This document shows positions 1-5,762 of a stretch of 7,518 nucleotides of DNA, in pieces (positions within the stretch are counted from its first letter, which is position 1; every line of letters starts with the position of its first letter). Both the position numbers and the translations under genes were made by a program. Source of the DNA: RGIG5579 sp045602025 (GTDB lineage: Bacteria; Bacillota; Clostridia; Oscillospirales; SIG627). The notes under the pieces were generated by a model, which was given only the letters and a program-made list of their open reading frames with translations, had not been told where the DNA came from and searched no databases. The stretch covers positions 1 to 7,518 of the forward strand of contig JAZSAT010000017.1 of assembly GCA_045602025.1 (NCBI GenBank), written 5' to 3'.

Positions 1-153
1 ATCAAGAAGACTGCCGCAGGCGACGTTACTTACCCTGCAATGGGCTTGTCTTTGACCTTTGGTCATAGAGCACTCGACGGAGCTCCTGCTGCTAAGTTCT
101 TGAAGGATCTTTGCAACAATTTGGAGAACTTTGATCTTCTGCTTGCAAAATAA
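1..153 (+). CDS. 2-oxo-acid dehydrogenase E2 acyltransferase, C-terminal end (5' truncated)
   Basis: Reading frame 1 is open from the window edge to TAA at 151-153 and gives the last 50 residues of a dihydrolipoamide acyltransferase. The fragment contains HRALDG (bases 64-81), the HxxxDG catalytic signature of the E2 acyltransferase (CAT-like) domain, in which the His acts as general base when the acyl group moves from lipoyl-lysine to CoA. It is preceded by a GLSLTFGHR strand and followed by a short amphipathic helix and tail, as in family C-termini. The lipoyl and E1/E3-binding domains lie outside the window. The next gene, E3, has its Shine-Dalgarno overlapping this stop codon, so the two are co-transcribed. 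Substrate (pyruvate, branched-chain 2-oxo acid or acetoin) cannot be told from this fragment. Confidence 0.9.
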   Translation: MKKTAAGDVTYPAMGLSLTFGHRALDGAPAAKFLKDLCNNLENFDLLLAK

Positions 154-159
154 GGAGGT
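152..159 (+). promoter_or_regulatory. Shine-Dalgarno of lpdA overlapping the E2 stop codon
   Basis: AAGGAGGT begins on the second base of the E2 stop codon (TAA 151-153) and lies 6 bases before the ATG at 166. A ribosome terminating on E2 would cover this site, which favours coupled translation of E2 and E3. Confidence 0.8.
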
Positions 160-165
160 AAAAAC

Positions 166-1521
166 ATGTATGATTTAATCGTTATCGGTGGTGGCCCCGC
201 CGGTTACAATGCAGCTGAAAGAGCCGCCGAAAAAGGCTTTAAGACCTGTGTTGTTGAAGAAAGAGCCCTTGGTGGTACTTGCTTGAACGAAGGTTGTATT
301 CCTACAAAAACCCTTCTTTATTCTGCTAAGATCTATGACTATTCTAAGCATTGCGAAGAATATGGCGTTTCCTTTAGCGACGCAAAGATCGATCACGCAA
401 AAATCATCGACCGCAAGGATAAGGTCGTTAAGACATTGGTTGGCGGCGTTGGTATGAAAATGAAAAAAGGCGGTATTGATGTTGTTTATGCAACCGCCAA
501 GATCACCGGCAAGACTGCTGACGGCTTCAGCGTTGTAGCAGGGGACAAGAGTCTGGAAGCAAAGAGACTTCTTATTTGCTCCGGCTCCGAAGCAACCCTT
601 CCTCCCATTGATGGCTTGAAGGATTCTTTGGCGAATGGCTTTGCTCTTACTAACCGCGAAATCCTCGATATGAAGGAAGTTCCCGGAACGCTTCTCGTTG
701 TAGGCGGCGGTGTAATCGGTCTTGAGATGGTTAGCTACTTTAACAGCATCGGTAGCCGTGTGGTTGTTCTCGAAATGATGGATCACATTGCAGGTCCTAC
801 CGATCGTGAAATTTCCGAAATGCTGAAAAAAGAGTACGAAAAGCGCGGTGTTGAATTTATTCTCGGTGCAAAGGTTACTTCTATCAAAGACGGCAAGATT
901 GCTTACGAGCTTGATGGTAAGTCTCTTGAAATCGCCGGTGATAAAGCTCTTGTTTCCATCGGTCGTCGTGCAAGAACCGCTGGTCTTGGCTTGGAAGAGA
1001 TCGGTGTGATCATGGAACGCGGTGCAATCGTTACTGATGAATACTGCAAGACCAATGTTCCCGGCGTTTGGGCTGCTGGTGACGTAAACGGCAAGGTAAT
1101 GCTTGCTCACACTGCTTACAGAGAAGGCGAAGTTGCTGTTACCAATATGCTTGGTGGCAAGGATCGCGTTGATTACAACTCCATTCCTTCTGTTATTTAT
1201 ACCAATCCCGAAGTTGCTGCAGTTGGCGAAACCACCGAATCTGCAAAAGCAAAGGGATATAATGTTGAGATCAGAACCCTTCCTCTCAGCTACAGCGGAA
1301 GATATCTTGCTGAAAACGAAGGCGGAAAGGGCATCATGAAGATTATTGTCGATAAAGATCACAATAAGATTCTTGGTTTCCACATGATCGGTACTTATGC
1401 ATCCGAAATCGTTTACGGTGCTGCAATGATGGTAGGCAAGGAAATGAGACTTGCTGAAATTCAGAAGTTTGTTTTCCCGCATCCCACCGTTGGCGAAGTT
1501 CTTCGCGAAGCAATTTTTTAA
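166..1521 (+). CDS. lpdA: dihydrolipoyl dehydrogenase (E3)
   Basis: A cytoplasmic FAD flavoprotein that reoxidises dihydrolipoamide on E2 and reduces NAD+. The 451 residues are a full-length E3 without the N-terminal lipoyl domain that some clostridial E3 proteins carry. In order: FAD-binding GGGPAG (8-13); redox-active disulfide in GGTCLNEGCIPTK, Cys39 and Cys44; NAD-binding Rossmann motif GGGVIGLE (180-187) with an acidic residue ending the following strand, as expected for NAD rather than NADP; second FAD motif AAGDVNG around Asp306; C-terminal dimerisation domain with the HPTVGE motif, His439 and Glu444 forming the catalytic pair. All key residues are present. The ATG at 166 has an excellent Shine-Dalgarno and puts the first beta strand at residue 3, so the start is secure. 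It lies 12 bases after E2 and 30 bases before E1, which ties it to this complex. Confidence 0.96.
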   Translation: MYDLIVIGGGPAGYNAAERAAEKGFKTCVVEERALGGTCLNEGCIPTKTLLYSAKIYDYSKHCEEYGVSFSDAKIDHAKIIDRKDKVVKTLVGGVGMKMKKGGIDVVYATAKITGKTADGFSVVAGDKSLEAKRLLICSGSEATLPPIDGLKDSLANGFALTNREILDMKEVPGTLLVVGGGVIGLEMVSYFNSIGSRVVVLEMMDHIAGPTDREISEMLKKEYEKRGVEFILGAKVTSIKDGKIAYELDGKSLEIAGDKALVSIGRRARTAGLGLEEIGVIMERGAIVTDEYCKTNVPGVWAAGDVNGKVMLAHTAYREGEVAVTNMLGGKDRVDYNSIPSVIYTNPEVAAVGETTESAKAKGYNVEIRTLPLSYSGRYLAENEGGKGIMKIIVDKDHNKILGFHMIGTYASEIVYGAAMMVGKEMRLAEIQKFVFPHPTVGEVLREAIF

Positions 1522-1551
1522 TGAAAATAATTTGATAAAGGAGATATAAAA

Positions 1552-4029
1552 ATGCCTAAGAGTCAATTTGTCGATCCTAATAAGGCCTTCGAGTCCGGTG
1601 TTATCCATTTTGAGGATATCCCCGTATGTCAGTACAACAAGACCTTGAAAGAGGAACTGAAAATCTACACCAAAGCAGACATGATGAGAATTTACCGCGA
1701 CATGGCTATCATTCGCGAATTCGAAACCATGCTCAACGAGGTTAAAACCAAGAATGCTTATAATGGCGTAGAATACAACAACCCCGGTCCTGCACACCTT
1801 TCTATCGGTCAGGAAGCAAGCGCTGTCGGCGAAGCATACAGCCTTGATATGGATGACCTTACCTTCGGTTCTCACAGAAGCCATGGCGAAATCCTTGCTA
1901 AAGGTCTTTCATCCATCGAAAAGCTTGATGAAAAAGAGCTTTACGACATTATGAAGGAGTTCCTTGACGGTACCGTTCTGGCTGTAGTTGAAAAGCATAT
2001 GAATGCAGGCGGTGACATCAAAGAGATGGCAATCAACTTCCTTCTCTACGGTGCACTTGCTGAAGTATTCGCAAGAACCACCGGTTTTAACCGCGGTCTC
2101 GGCGGATCCATGCACGCATTCTTCATTCCTTTCGGTATTATGCCCAACAACGCGATTGTAGGTTCTGCGGCTCCTGTTGCTCTCGGTGCAGCTCTTTATA
2201 AGAGATGCAACCACAAGAAAGGTATCGTCGTTGCAAACTTCGGTGACGGTGCCTGCGGCCGTGGTCCTGCTTTGGAAGCATTCAACTTCTCCTCTATGGA
2301 CCAGATCACCAAGCTTTGGGACGACGGCAAGGGCGAAGGAATGCCTATTCTCTTCAATGTATTCAACAACCACTACGGTATGGGTGGTCAGACTCGTGGT
2401 GAGACCATGGGCTTTGATATGGTTGCTCGCCTTGGTGCCGGCTTCAATCCCACTCAGATGCACGCTGAAAGAGTTAACGGTTATGATCCTCTCGCTGTTA
2501 TTGATGCAGTTAAGAGAAAGAAAGAGATCCTCCTCTCTGGCAAGGGTCCTGCACTTCTTGATGTTGTAACCTACCGTGTATCCGGTCACTCTCCCTCTGA
2601 CTCTTCCACTTACAGAACTCCCGAAGAAATCAAGGCTTGGATTGCTGCCGATCCTATCGTTGCATTTAAGAACAAGCTGATTGCAGGTGGCGTTGCTAAG
2701 GAAGAAGACTTTGCTTTGATCCACGAGCAGATTACTAACCGTATGACCGAAGTTATGAAGCTTGCGATCAACGATGAAATCTCTCCCAGAATGGATCTTG
2801 ACAAGAACCCCGATGCTATTTCCAGCATGATGTTCTCCAACCTCCATGTACCGAACCTCGATCCTTCCAGAGAGCCTGAAATGCTCGTTCCCAAGGAAGA
2901 GTGCCCCCGTGTTAAGGAAATCAAGGGCAAGGTTCGTACCGTTGTTGATGCAAACGGCAAGCCCGTATCCAAGATGAAGCTTTACAATATCAAGGATGCT
3001 CTTGCTGAGCCGATCATCAATAAGTACTACGAAGATCCCACTCTCATTGCTTACGGTGAAGACAACCGTGACTGGGGCGGTGCATTCGGTGTTTATAAGA
3101 AGATGACCGAAGCAGTTCCTTATCACAGACTGTTCAATTCTCCTATCTCCGAATCTGCTATTGTAGGTTCTGCAGTTGGTTACGCAATGTGCGGCGGTCG
3201 TTGTATCGTTGAGCTTATGTACGCTGACTTTATCGGCTGTGCAGGCGACGAAATCTTCAACCAGATGGCTAAATGGCAGTCTATGAGTGCAGGCATTCTG
3301 AAGATGCCTATCATCCTCAGAGTTTCCGTTGGTTCCAAGTACGGTGCTCAGCACTCTCAGGATTGGACCGCTCTTACTGCTCATATTCCCGGTCTTAAGG
3401 TTGTATTCCCCTCTACTCCTTACGATGCTAAGGGTCTGATGGAAGCAGCTCTGAACGGTACTGACCCTGTTATCTTCTTTGAATCTCAGAGAATTTATGA
3501 TAAGGGTGAAGAATTCCACGAAGGTGGCGTTCCCGAAGAAGCGTACGAGATCACCATCGGTGATCCCGATGTTAAGAAGGTTGGTAAGGATGTTACCATT
3601 CTTACAATTGGTGCTGTTCTTTACAGAGCTCTCGAGGCTGCTAAGATCCTGGAAGAGAAGTACGGTATGTCCGCTGAAATTATCGACACCCGTTCTATCG
3701 TTCCTTTTGATTACTCCAAGGTTATCGAGTCTGTTAAGAAGACCGGTAAGTGTGTCATTGTTGGTGACGCTGTTGAAAGAAACTCTGTAATGAGAGATAT
3801 GGCTTCCAACATCACCGAAATGGCATTTGATTACCTGGATGGACCTGTAACTGTTGTTGGTTCCAGAAACTGGATCACTCCTTGCTTCGAGCTTGACCAC
3901 ATGTTCTTCCCGCAGGCTGAGTGGATCGTTGATGCTATCCACGAAAAGATCATGCCTCTGCCCGGACATGTAGCAAAGAACAACTTTACTACCATCGAAA
4001 AGATCGAAAGATCCAAGAAGGGTATCTAA
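1552..4029 (+). CDS. fused alpha-beta E1 component of a 2-oxo-acid (or acetoin) dehydrogenase complex
   Basis: Thiamine-diphosphate-dependent decarboxylase that loads the acyl group onto E2 lipoyl arms. At 825 residues it joins two normally separate subunits. The E1-alpha half (about 40-445) has the paired histidines of GSHRSHG (His108, His111), GGSMH (184-188), the thiamine-diphosphate/Mg motif starting GDG (231-233) and closing at NN (272-273), and the active-site loop SGHSPSDSSTYR with His346. A linker runs to about 473. The E1-beta half (about 474-815) has YGEDNRDWGGAFGV, the cofactor-activating Glu534 in SPISESAIVG, the HSQD loop with His601, and PSTPYDAKGL. Two segments of E1-alpha are longer than usual (about 126-168 and 250-262). 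AAAGGAG at 1537-1543 precedes the ATG by 8 bases. Gene order E2-E3-E1 is unusual. The 2-oxo acid cannot be decided here: pyruvate, branched-chain acids and acetoin all remain possible. Confidence 0.93.
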   Translation: MPKSQFVDPNKAFESGVIHFEDIPVCQYNKTLKEELKIYTKADMMRIYRDMAIIREFETMLNEVKTKNAYNGVEYNNPGPAHLSIGQEASAVGEAYSLDMDDLTFGSHRSHGEILAKGLSSIEKLDEKELYDIMKEFLDGTVLAVVEKHMNAGGDIKEMAINFLLYGALAEVFARTTGFNRGLGGSMHAFFIPFGIMPNNAIVGSAAPVALGAALYKRCNHKKGIVVANFGDGACGRGPALEAFNFSSMDQITKLWDDGKGEGMPILFNVFNNHYGMGGQTRGETMGFDMVARLGAGFNPTQMHAERVNGYDPLAVIDAVKRKKEILLSGKGPALLDVVTYRVSGHSPSDSSTYRTPEEIKAWIAADPIVAFKNKLIAGGVAKEEDFALIHEQITNRMTEVMKLAINDEISPRMDLDKNPDAISSMMFSNLHVPNLDPSREPEMLVPKEECPRVKEIKGKVRTVVDANGKPVSKMKLYNIKDALAEPIINKYYEDPTLIAYGEDNRDWGGAFGVYKKMTEAVPYHRLFNSPISESAIVGSAVGYAMCGGRCIVELMYADFIGCAGDEIFNQMAKWQSMSAGILKMPIILRVSVGSKYGAQHSQDWTALTAHIPGLKVVFPSTPYDAKGLMEAALNGTDPVIFFESQRIYDKGEEFHEGGVPEEAYEITIGDPDVKKVGKDVTILTIGAVLYRALEAAKILEEKYGMSAEIIDTRSIVPFDYSKVIESVKKTGKCVIVGDAVERNSVMRDMASNITEMAFDYLDGPVTVVGSRNWITPCFELDHMFFPQAEWIVDAIHEKIMPLPGHVAKNNFTTIEKIERSKKGI

Positions 4030-4035
4030 GTTTAT

Positions 4036-4068
4036 AAAAAAAGAGCTGCAGAAATGCAGCTCTTTTTT
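4036..4068 (+). terminator. intrinsic terminator of the E2-E3-E1 operon
   Basis: Perfect inverted repeat: AAGAGCTGCA (4041-4050), GAAA tetraloop (4051-4054), TGCAGCTCTT (4055-4064). The stem is extended by A residues before it and a six-T run (4063-4068) after it. It starts 7 bases after the E1 stop codon. Confidence 0.93.
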
Positions 4069-4069
4069 G

Positions 4070-4098
4070 TTGTTTTCTCTTTCTTTTTGTGTTATAAT
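4070..4098 (+). promoter_or_regulatory. sigma-A type promoter with extended -10 for the lipoprotein gene
   Basis: TTGTTT (4070-4075) is followed after exactly 17 bases by a consensus TATAAT (4093-4098), and TGT precedes the -10 to form an extended -10 (TGnTATAAT). It begins directly after the T-run of the preceding terminator, so the lipoprotein gene is insulated from the dehydrogenase operon and probably transcribed in vegetative cells. A start near 4105 would leave a very short leader before the ATG at 4121. Confidence 0.72.
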
Positions 4099-4107
4099 AA
4101 GAAAAAC

Positions 4108-4114
4108 AAAGGAG
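4108..4114 (+). promoter_or_regulatory. Shine-Dalgarno that decides the lipoprotein start
   Basis: AAAGGAG lies 3 bases before the ATG at 4118 and 6 bases before the adjacent in-frame ATG at 4121. The second spacing is the normal one, so 4121 is preferred. Upstream in-frame TTG codons fall inside the promoter and can be dismissed. Confidence 0.65.
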
Positions 4115-4120
4115 AATATG

Positions 4121-4678
4121 ATGAAAAGAAAAATTTTTTCTATACTTTTTGCATTGCTCTTGTTTCTATCATCCTGTAGTATGGAATCTACAATTCCGGA
4201 AAATACAGTTACTTTTTCTTATTTTACTGAAAATAGGGAACTGTTTTATGAATCTGTGAAGAAGCTTGAAGAGATCGAGTTTGATGCTTTGATTTCAAAA
4301 ACGGAGTATTATATGCCTGCCGGCAGTGAAGATTTTGACGGCATCTATCTGCAAAATATGGAGGATCAGTCTTTTAGCGAATTTTCTGACTCATCATTCG
4401 AAATTCTTTTTGATTCTACTGATGTAAAACTTGTGGATTTGATCCGACGCGAAGATCTCGTAATCTGTGCTTTTGATATGTGTTTGCCTACGAAAAACTT
4501 CGACTATGGCATATATTATTCCTCAAGTAATGAACCTGTTTATTTTGGTGACACCTCTGCAAAGCTTATGGAAAGCGGAAATGGCTTTTCTTATGAAAAA
4601 AAAGCTTCATATGGTACTAAATTTACTTTTTATACCGAAAAGATTGAAGATAATTACTTTTACTATGAGATCTCATAA
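4121..4678 (+). CDS. putative lipoprotein of unknown function
   Basis: A 185-residue protein starting with a clear lipoprotein signal peptide: basic n-region (K2, R3, K4), hydrophobic core 5-16, and lipobox LSSC with Cys19 as the residue to be lipidated. It should therefore be anchored on the outer face of the cytoplasmic membrane. The mature part is acidic and rich in Phe, Tyr, Ser and Glu, with no further membrane span, no cysteine cluster and no catalytic signature that I recognise. The C-terminus alternates aromatic and charged residues (YTEKIEDNYFYYEIS), suggestive of a closing beta strand. The gene is flanked by its own promoter and terminator, so it is monocistronic and context gives no functional clue. 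Base composition is more AT-rich than the dehydrogenase genes, like the other non-operon genes here. I do not recognise the family. Confidence 0.85.
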   Translation: MKRKIFSILFALLLFLSSCSMESTIPENTVTFSYFTENRELFYESVKKLEEIEFDALISKTEYYMPAGSEDFDGIYLQNMEDQSFSEFSDSSFEILFDSTDVKLVDLIRREDLVICAFDMCLPTKNFDYGIYYSSSNEPVYFGDTSAKLMESGNGFSYEKKASYGTKFTFYTEKIEDNYFYYEIS

Positions 4679-4711
4679 AAAAGAAACACACTGCAGAGTG
4701 TGTTTCTTTTT
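4678..4711. terminator. bidirectional terminator between the lipoprotein and DUF4364-like genes
   Basis: A 15-bp perfect stem: the left arm ends GAAACACACT (4683-4692), the loop is GCAG (4693-4696), the right arm begins AGTGTGTTTC (4697-4706), and flanking A and T runs pair with each other. Read on + it ends in T5 right after the lipoprotein stop. Read on - it ends in a T run 11 bases after the stop of the convergent gene. One hairpin therefore serves both. Confidence 0.9.
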
Positions 4712-4721
4712 CTGTAAAACT

Positions 4722-5264
4722 TCAAATAATAAATTTTGAATCACCGCTTAGTAAGGCCAAAAGACTACTGTATACGCGCTCAGCTTGATTGTCAAACCCG
4801 GATTGTAAGAGTTCAGCTTCTTCTTTGTTATCAAAATACATATTGATATTCAGTAGATTAATTTTTTTGTTTTTGATAGAGCATGAAAGCTCATACCCAC
4901 CGTTTTTCGGTTCAACCTTAGAACAAATATTCGTTCCGTCCTTTTTAAAGGCGAGAAGTCTTGTAGCACTTCTCATGATTCTCTCTTTAACAAAACTAAG
5001 GATAGAGTCTTCCACTTCCTTAATTGAAATTCTACCGATTTGGCTGATGGCAAAAAGCTCTTTTTTGCCGTCTGAAGAGATTTTTTCAATTGCGCCGGAC
5101 TGAATCAGTTCATCAAAGCATTGTGAGAACACAAAATAGCTGATCGATCCATCCCAAACGATGATTTCAGAAATGGTTTGAAAATCGAATGCATCGTCAA
5201 GTTCGTTTAAAAGATATAAAACAATGAGTTTGATTTCATCGTCTTTATAAAGTCTTTGGGGCAT
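4722..5264 (-). CDS. DUF4364 family protein (winged-helix-like)
   Basis: A 180-residue cytoplasmic protein. The N-terminus, with KLIVLYLLNELDDAFDF followed by a second helix, a segment around ISYFVFSQCFDELIQSG and then a polar turn, matches my memory of the DUF4364 family found in Clostridia, whose N-terminal part resembles a winged helix-turn-helix. Residues from about 75 to 100 form a charged helix (VEDSILSFVKERIMRS). Residues from about 105 to 175 look like a mixed strand-helix domain with repeated lysines. No enzyme motif is visible. The start ATG (5264-5262) has GGAGG six bases upstream (5271-5275 on +). A DNA-binding role is an inference from the fold; no target is known. It diverges from the spore-protein gene and converges on the lipoprotein gene. 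Family assignment is from memory. Confidence 0.8.
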   Translation of the reverse strand: MPQRLYKDDEIKLIVLYLLNELDDAFDFQTISEIIVWDGSISYFVFSQCFDELIQSGAIEKISSDGKKELFAISQIGRISIKEVEDSILSFVKERIMRSATRLLAFKKDGTNICSKVEPKNGGYELSCSIKNKKINLLNINMYFDNKEEAELLQSGFDNQAERVYSSLLALLSGDSKFII

Positions 5265-5293
5265 AAAAATCCTCCGATATTATTACTGCTTAT

Positions 5294-5322
5294 ATTATAC
5301 CACGACAACAGACTGAATTCAA
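5294..5322 (-). promoter_or_regulatory. sigma-A type extended -10 promoter for the DUF4364-like gene
   Basis: On the - strand, TTGAAT (5322-5317) is followed after 17 bases by a consensus TATAAT (5299-5294), preceded by TGG to form an extended -10. Transcription would begin near 5287, leaving a leader of about 22 bases that contains the GGAGG at 5275-5271. Confidence 0.7.
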
Positions 5323-5343
5323 TAAATTTCCAAAACTTACCGA

Positions 5344-5375
5344 ACATAAAAATAGAAGTGTTTGACAAAATAATA
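5344..5375 (+). promoter_or_regulatory. candidate sigma-G promoter for the spore-protein gene
   Basis: ACATA (5344-5348) matches 4 of 5 positions of the B. subtilis sigma-G -35 consensus GHATR. After 17 bases comes CAAAATA (5366-5372), matching 6 of 7 of the -10 consensus CATNHTA. The overlapping AAATAATA (5368-5375) also occurs in the sigG upstream region. A start near 5380 would give a leader of about 70 bases. The matches are approximate and the region is AT-rich, so this is a proposal from context and consensus. Confidence 0.4.
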
Positions 5376-5409
5376 GCGAGCCCAAAAGAAATTATTCTTT
5401 CAGGGCGGA

Positions 5410-5422
5410 TGAGCTTAGCTCA
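5410..5422 (+). repeat. small perfect inverted repeat in the spore-protein leader
   Basis: TGAGC TTA GCTCA forms a 5-bp perfect palindrome with a 3-base centre. It lies 13 bases before the Shine-Dalgarno AAGGAG (5435-5440) of the spore-protein gene. It could be a small leader hairpin or a binding site. It is too short to assign a function. Confidence 0.3.
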
Positions 5423-5448
5423 AAATATCTCAACAAGGAGTTAATAAC

Positions 5449-5643
5449 ATGGCTAATAAGTCTCTTGTTCCTGAGGCAAAGGAAGCACTTAACCGTTTTA
5501 AGATGGAAGCCGCTTCCGAAGTTGGCGTTAACCTGAAGCAGGGTTACAATGGAGACCTTACCGCAAAGCAGGCAGGTTCCATTGGTGGTCAGATGGTTAA
5601 AAAGCTGATCGAAAACGCTGAAAACCAGATGAAGAACAGATAA
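5449..5643 (+). CDS. alpha/beta-type small acid-soluble spore protein (SASP)
   Basis: A 64-residue protein of typical alpha/beta SASP size and pattern. These proteins coat and protect DNA in the dormant spore core and are degraded by the GPR protease at germination. Visible family features: KSLVPEAKEALNRFKMEAASEVGV (4-27) matching the N-terminal conserved helix, and GDLTAKQAGSIGGQMVKKLIE (35-55) matching the second helix with its SxGG motif. The GPR cleavage region corresponds to Glu20-Ala21, where most members have Glu followed by Ile or Phe. The start is fixed by AAGGAG (5435-5440) 8 bases before the ATG. It is monocistronic, closed by the hairpin at 5645-5686, and lies next to sigG, whose product transcribes such genes. 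SASP genes are usually multicopy, so paralogues probably exist elsewhere. Confidence 0.94.
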   Translation: MANKSLVPEAKEALNRFKMEAASEVGVNLKQGYNGDLTAKQAGSIGGQMVKKLIENAENQMKNR

Positions 5644-5644
5644 C

Positions 5645-5686
5645 AAAATAAAAAGAAACCATCTTTCGATGGTTTCTTTTTATTTT
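5645..5686 (+). terminator. intrinsic terminator of the spore-protein gene
   Basis: A very strong perfect hairpin: GAAACCATC (5655-5663), loop TTTC (5664-5667), GATGGTTTC (5668-5676). It is extended on both sides by complementary A-rich and T-rich arms to about 19 pairs. It starts 2 bases after the stop codon. Confidence 0.93.
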
Positions 5687-5713
5687 ACTTCCGTAAATTT
5701 CTATAAGAAAAAA

Positions 5714-5743
5714 GAATGTTTCATTTTTTTAGTGGAAATAATA
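5714..5743 (+). promoter_or_regulatory. candidate sigma-F/sigma-G promoter of sigG
   Basis: GGAAATAATA (5734-5743) fits all ten positions of the B. subtilis sigma-F -10 consensus GGNRANAHTR. Its last seven bases (AATAATA) fit 6 of 7 of the sigma-G -10 consensus CATNHTA. GAATG (5714-5718) lies at the correct distance for both: 15 bases before the sigma-F element and 18 before the sigma-G element. It fits the sigma-G -35 GHATR fully and the sigma-F -35 GYWTA at 3 of 5. In B. subtilis sigG is first read by sigma-F, then by sigma-G itself. One caution: a start near 5750 would leave a leader of only about 13 bases. Consensus sequences are quoted from memory. Confidence 0.6.
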
Positions 5744-5750
5744 TGCATAC

Positions 5751-5759
5751 GGAGGTGAT
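5751..5759 (+). promoter_or_regulatory. Shine-Dalgarno that decides the TTG start of sigG
   Basis: GGAGGTGAT is close to a full anti-16S match. The in-frame TTG at 5763 begins 7 bases after GGAGG. The ATG at 5758 and GTG at 5755 are out of frame, so TTG is the only reasonable start. Confidence 0.8.
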
Positions 5760-5762
5760 GGG

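Noticed and set aside
175..1884. 569-codon antisense ORF across lpdA and the start of E1
   Set aside because: It is exactly codon-phased with the sense genes and exists because they lack TTA, CTA and TCA codons. Its translation has no recognisable domain, and the sense frames carry complete catalytic motifs.
1909..3969. 686-codon antisense ORF across E1
   Set aside because: Same cause: only one TCA codon interrupts the phase. No family resemblance and no plausible start signal.
4067..4120. Upstream TTG starts for the lipoprotein
   Set aside because: They overlap the promoter and would put extra residues before a typical signal peptide. The ATG at 4121 has the correct Shine-Dalgarno spacing.
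4467..4739. 90-codon + strand ORF overlapping the end of the lipoprotein gene
   Set aside because: It runs through the terminator hairpin, has no Shine-Dalgarno and overlaps a gene with a convincing signal peptide.
5362..5367. Perfect TTGACA as a sigma-A -35 for the SASP gene
   Set aside because: No acceptable -10 lies 16-19 bases downstream. The gene type and the nearby sigma-G-like boxes argue for forespore transcription.
5392..5646. 84-codon antisense ORF over the SASP gene
   Set aside because: Shadow of the SASP gene, which has a clear family match, Shine-Dalgarno and terminator on the + strand.
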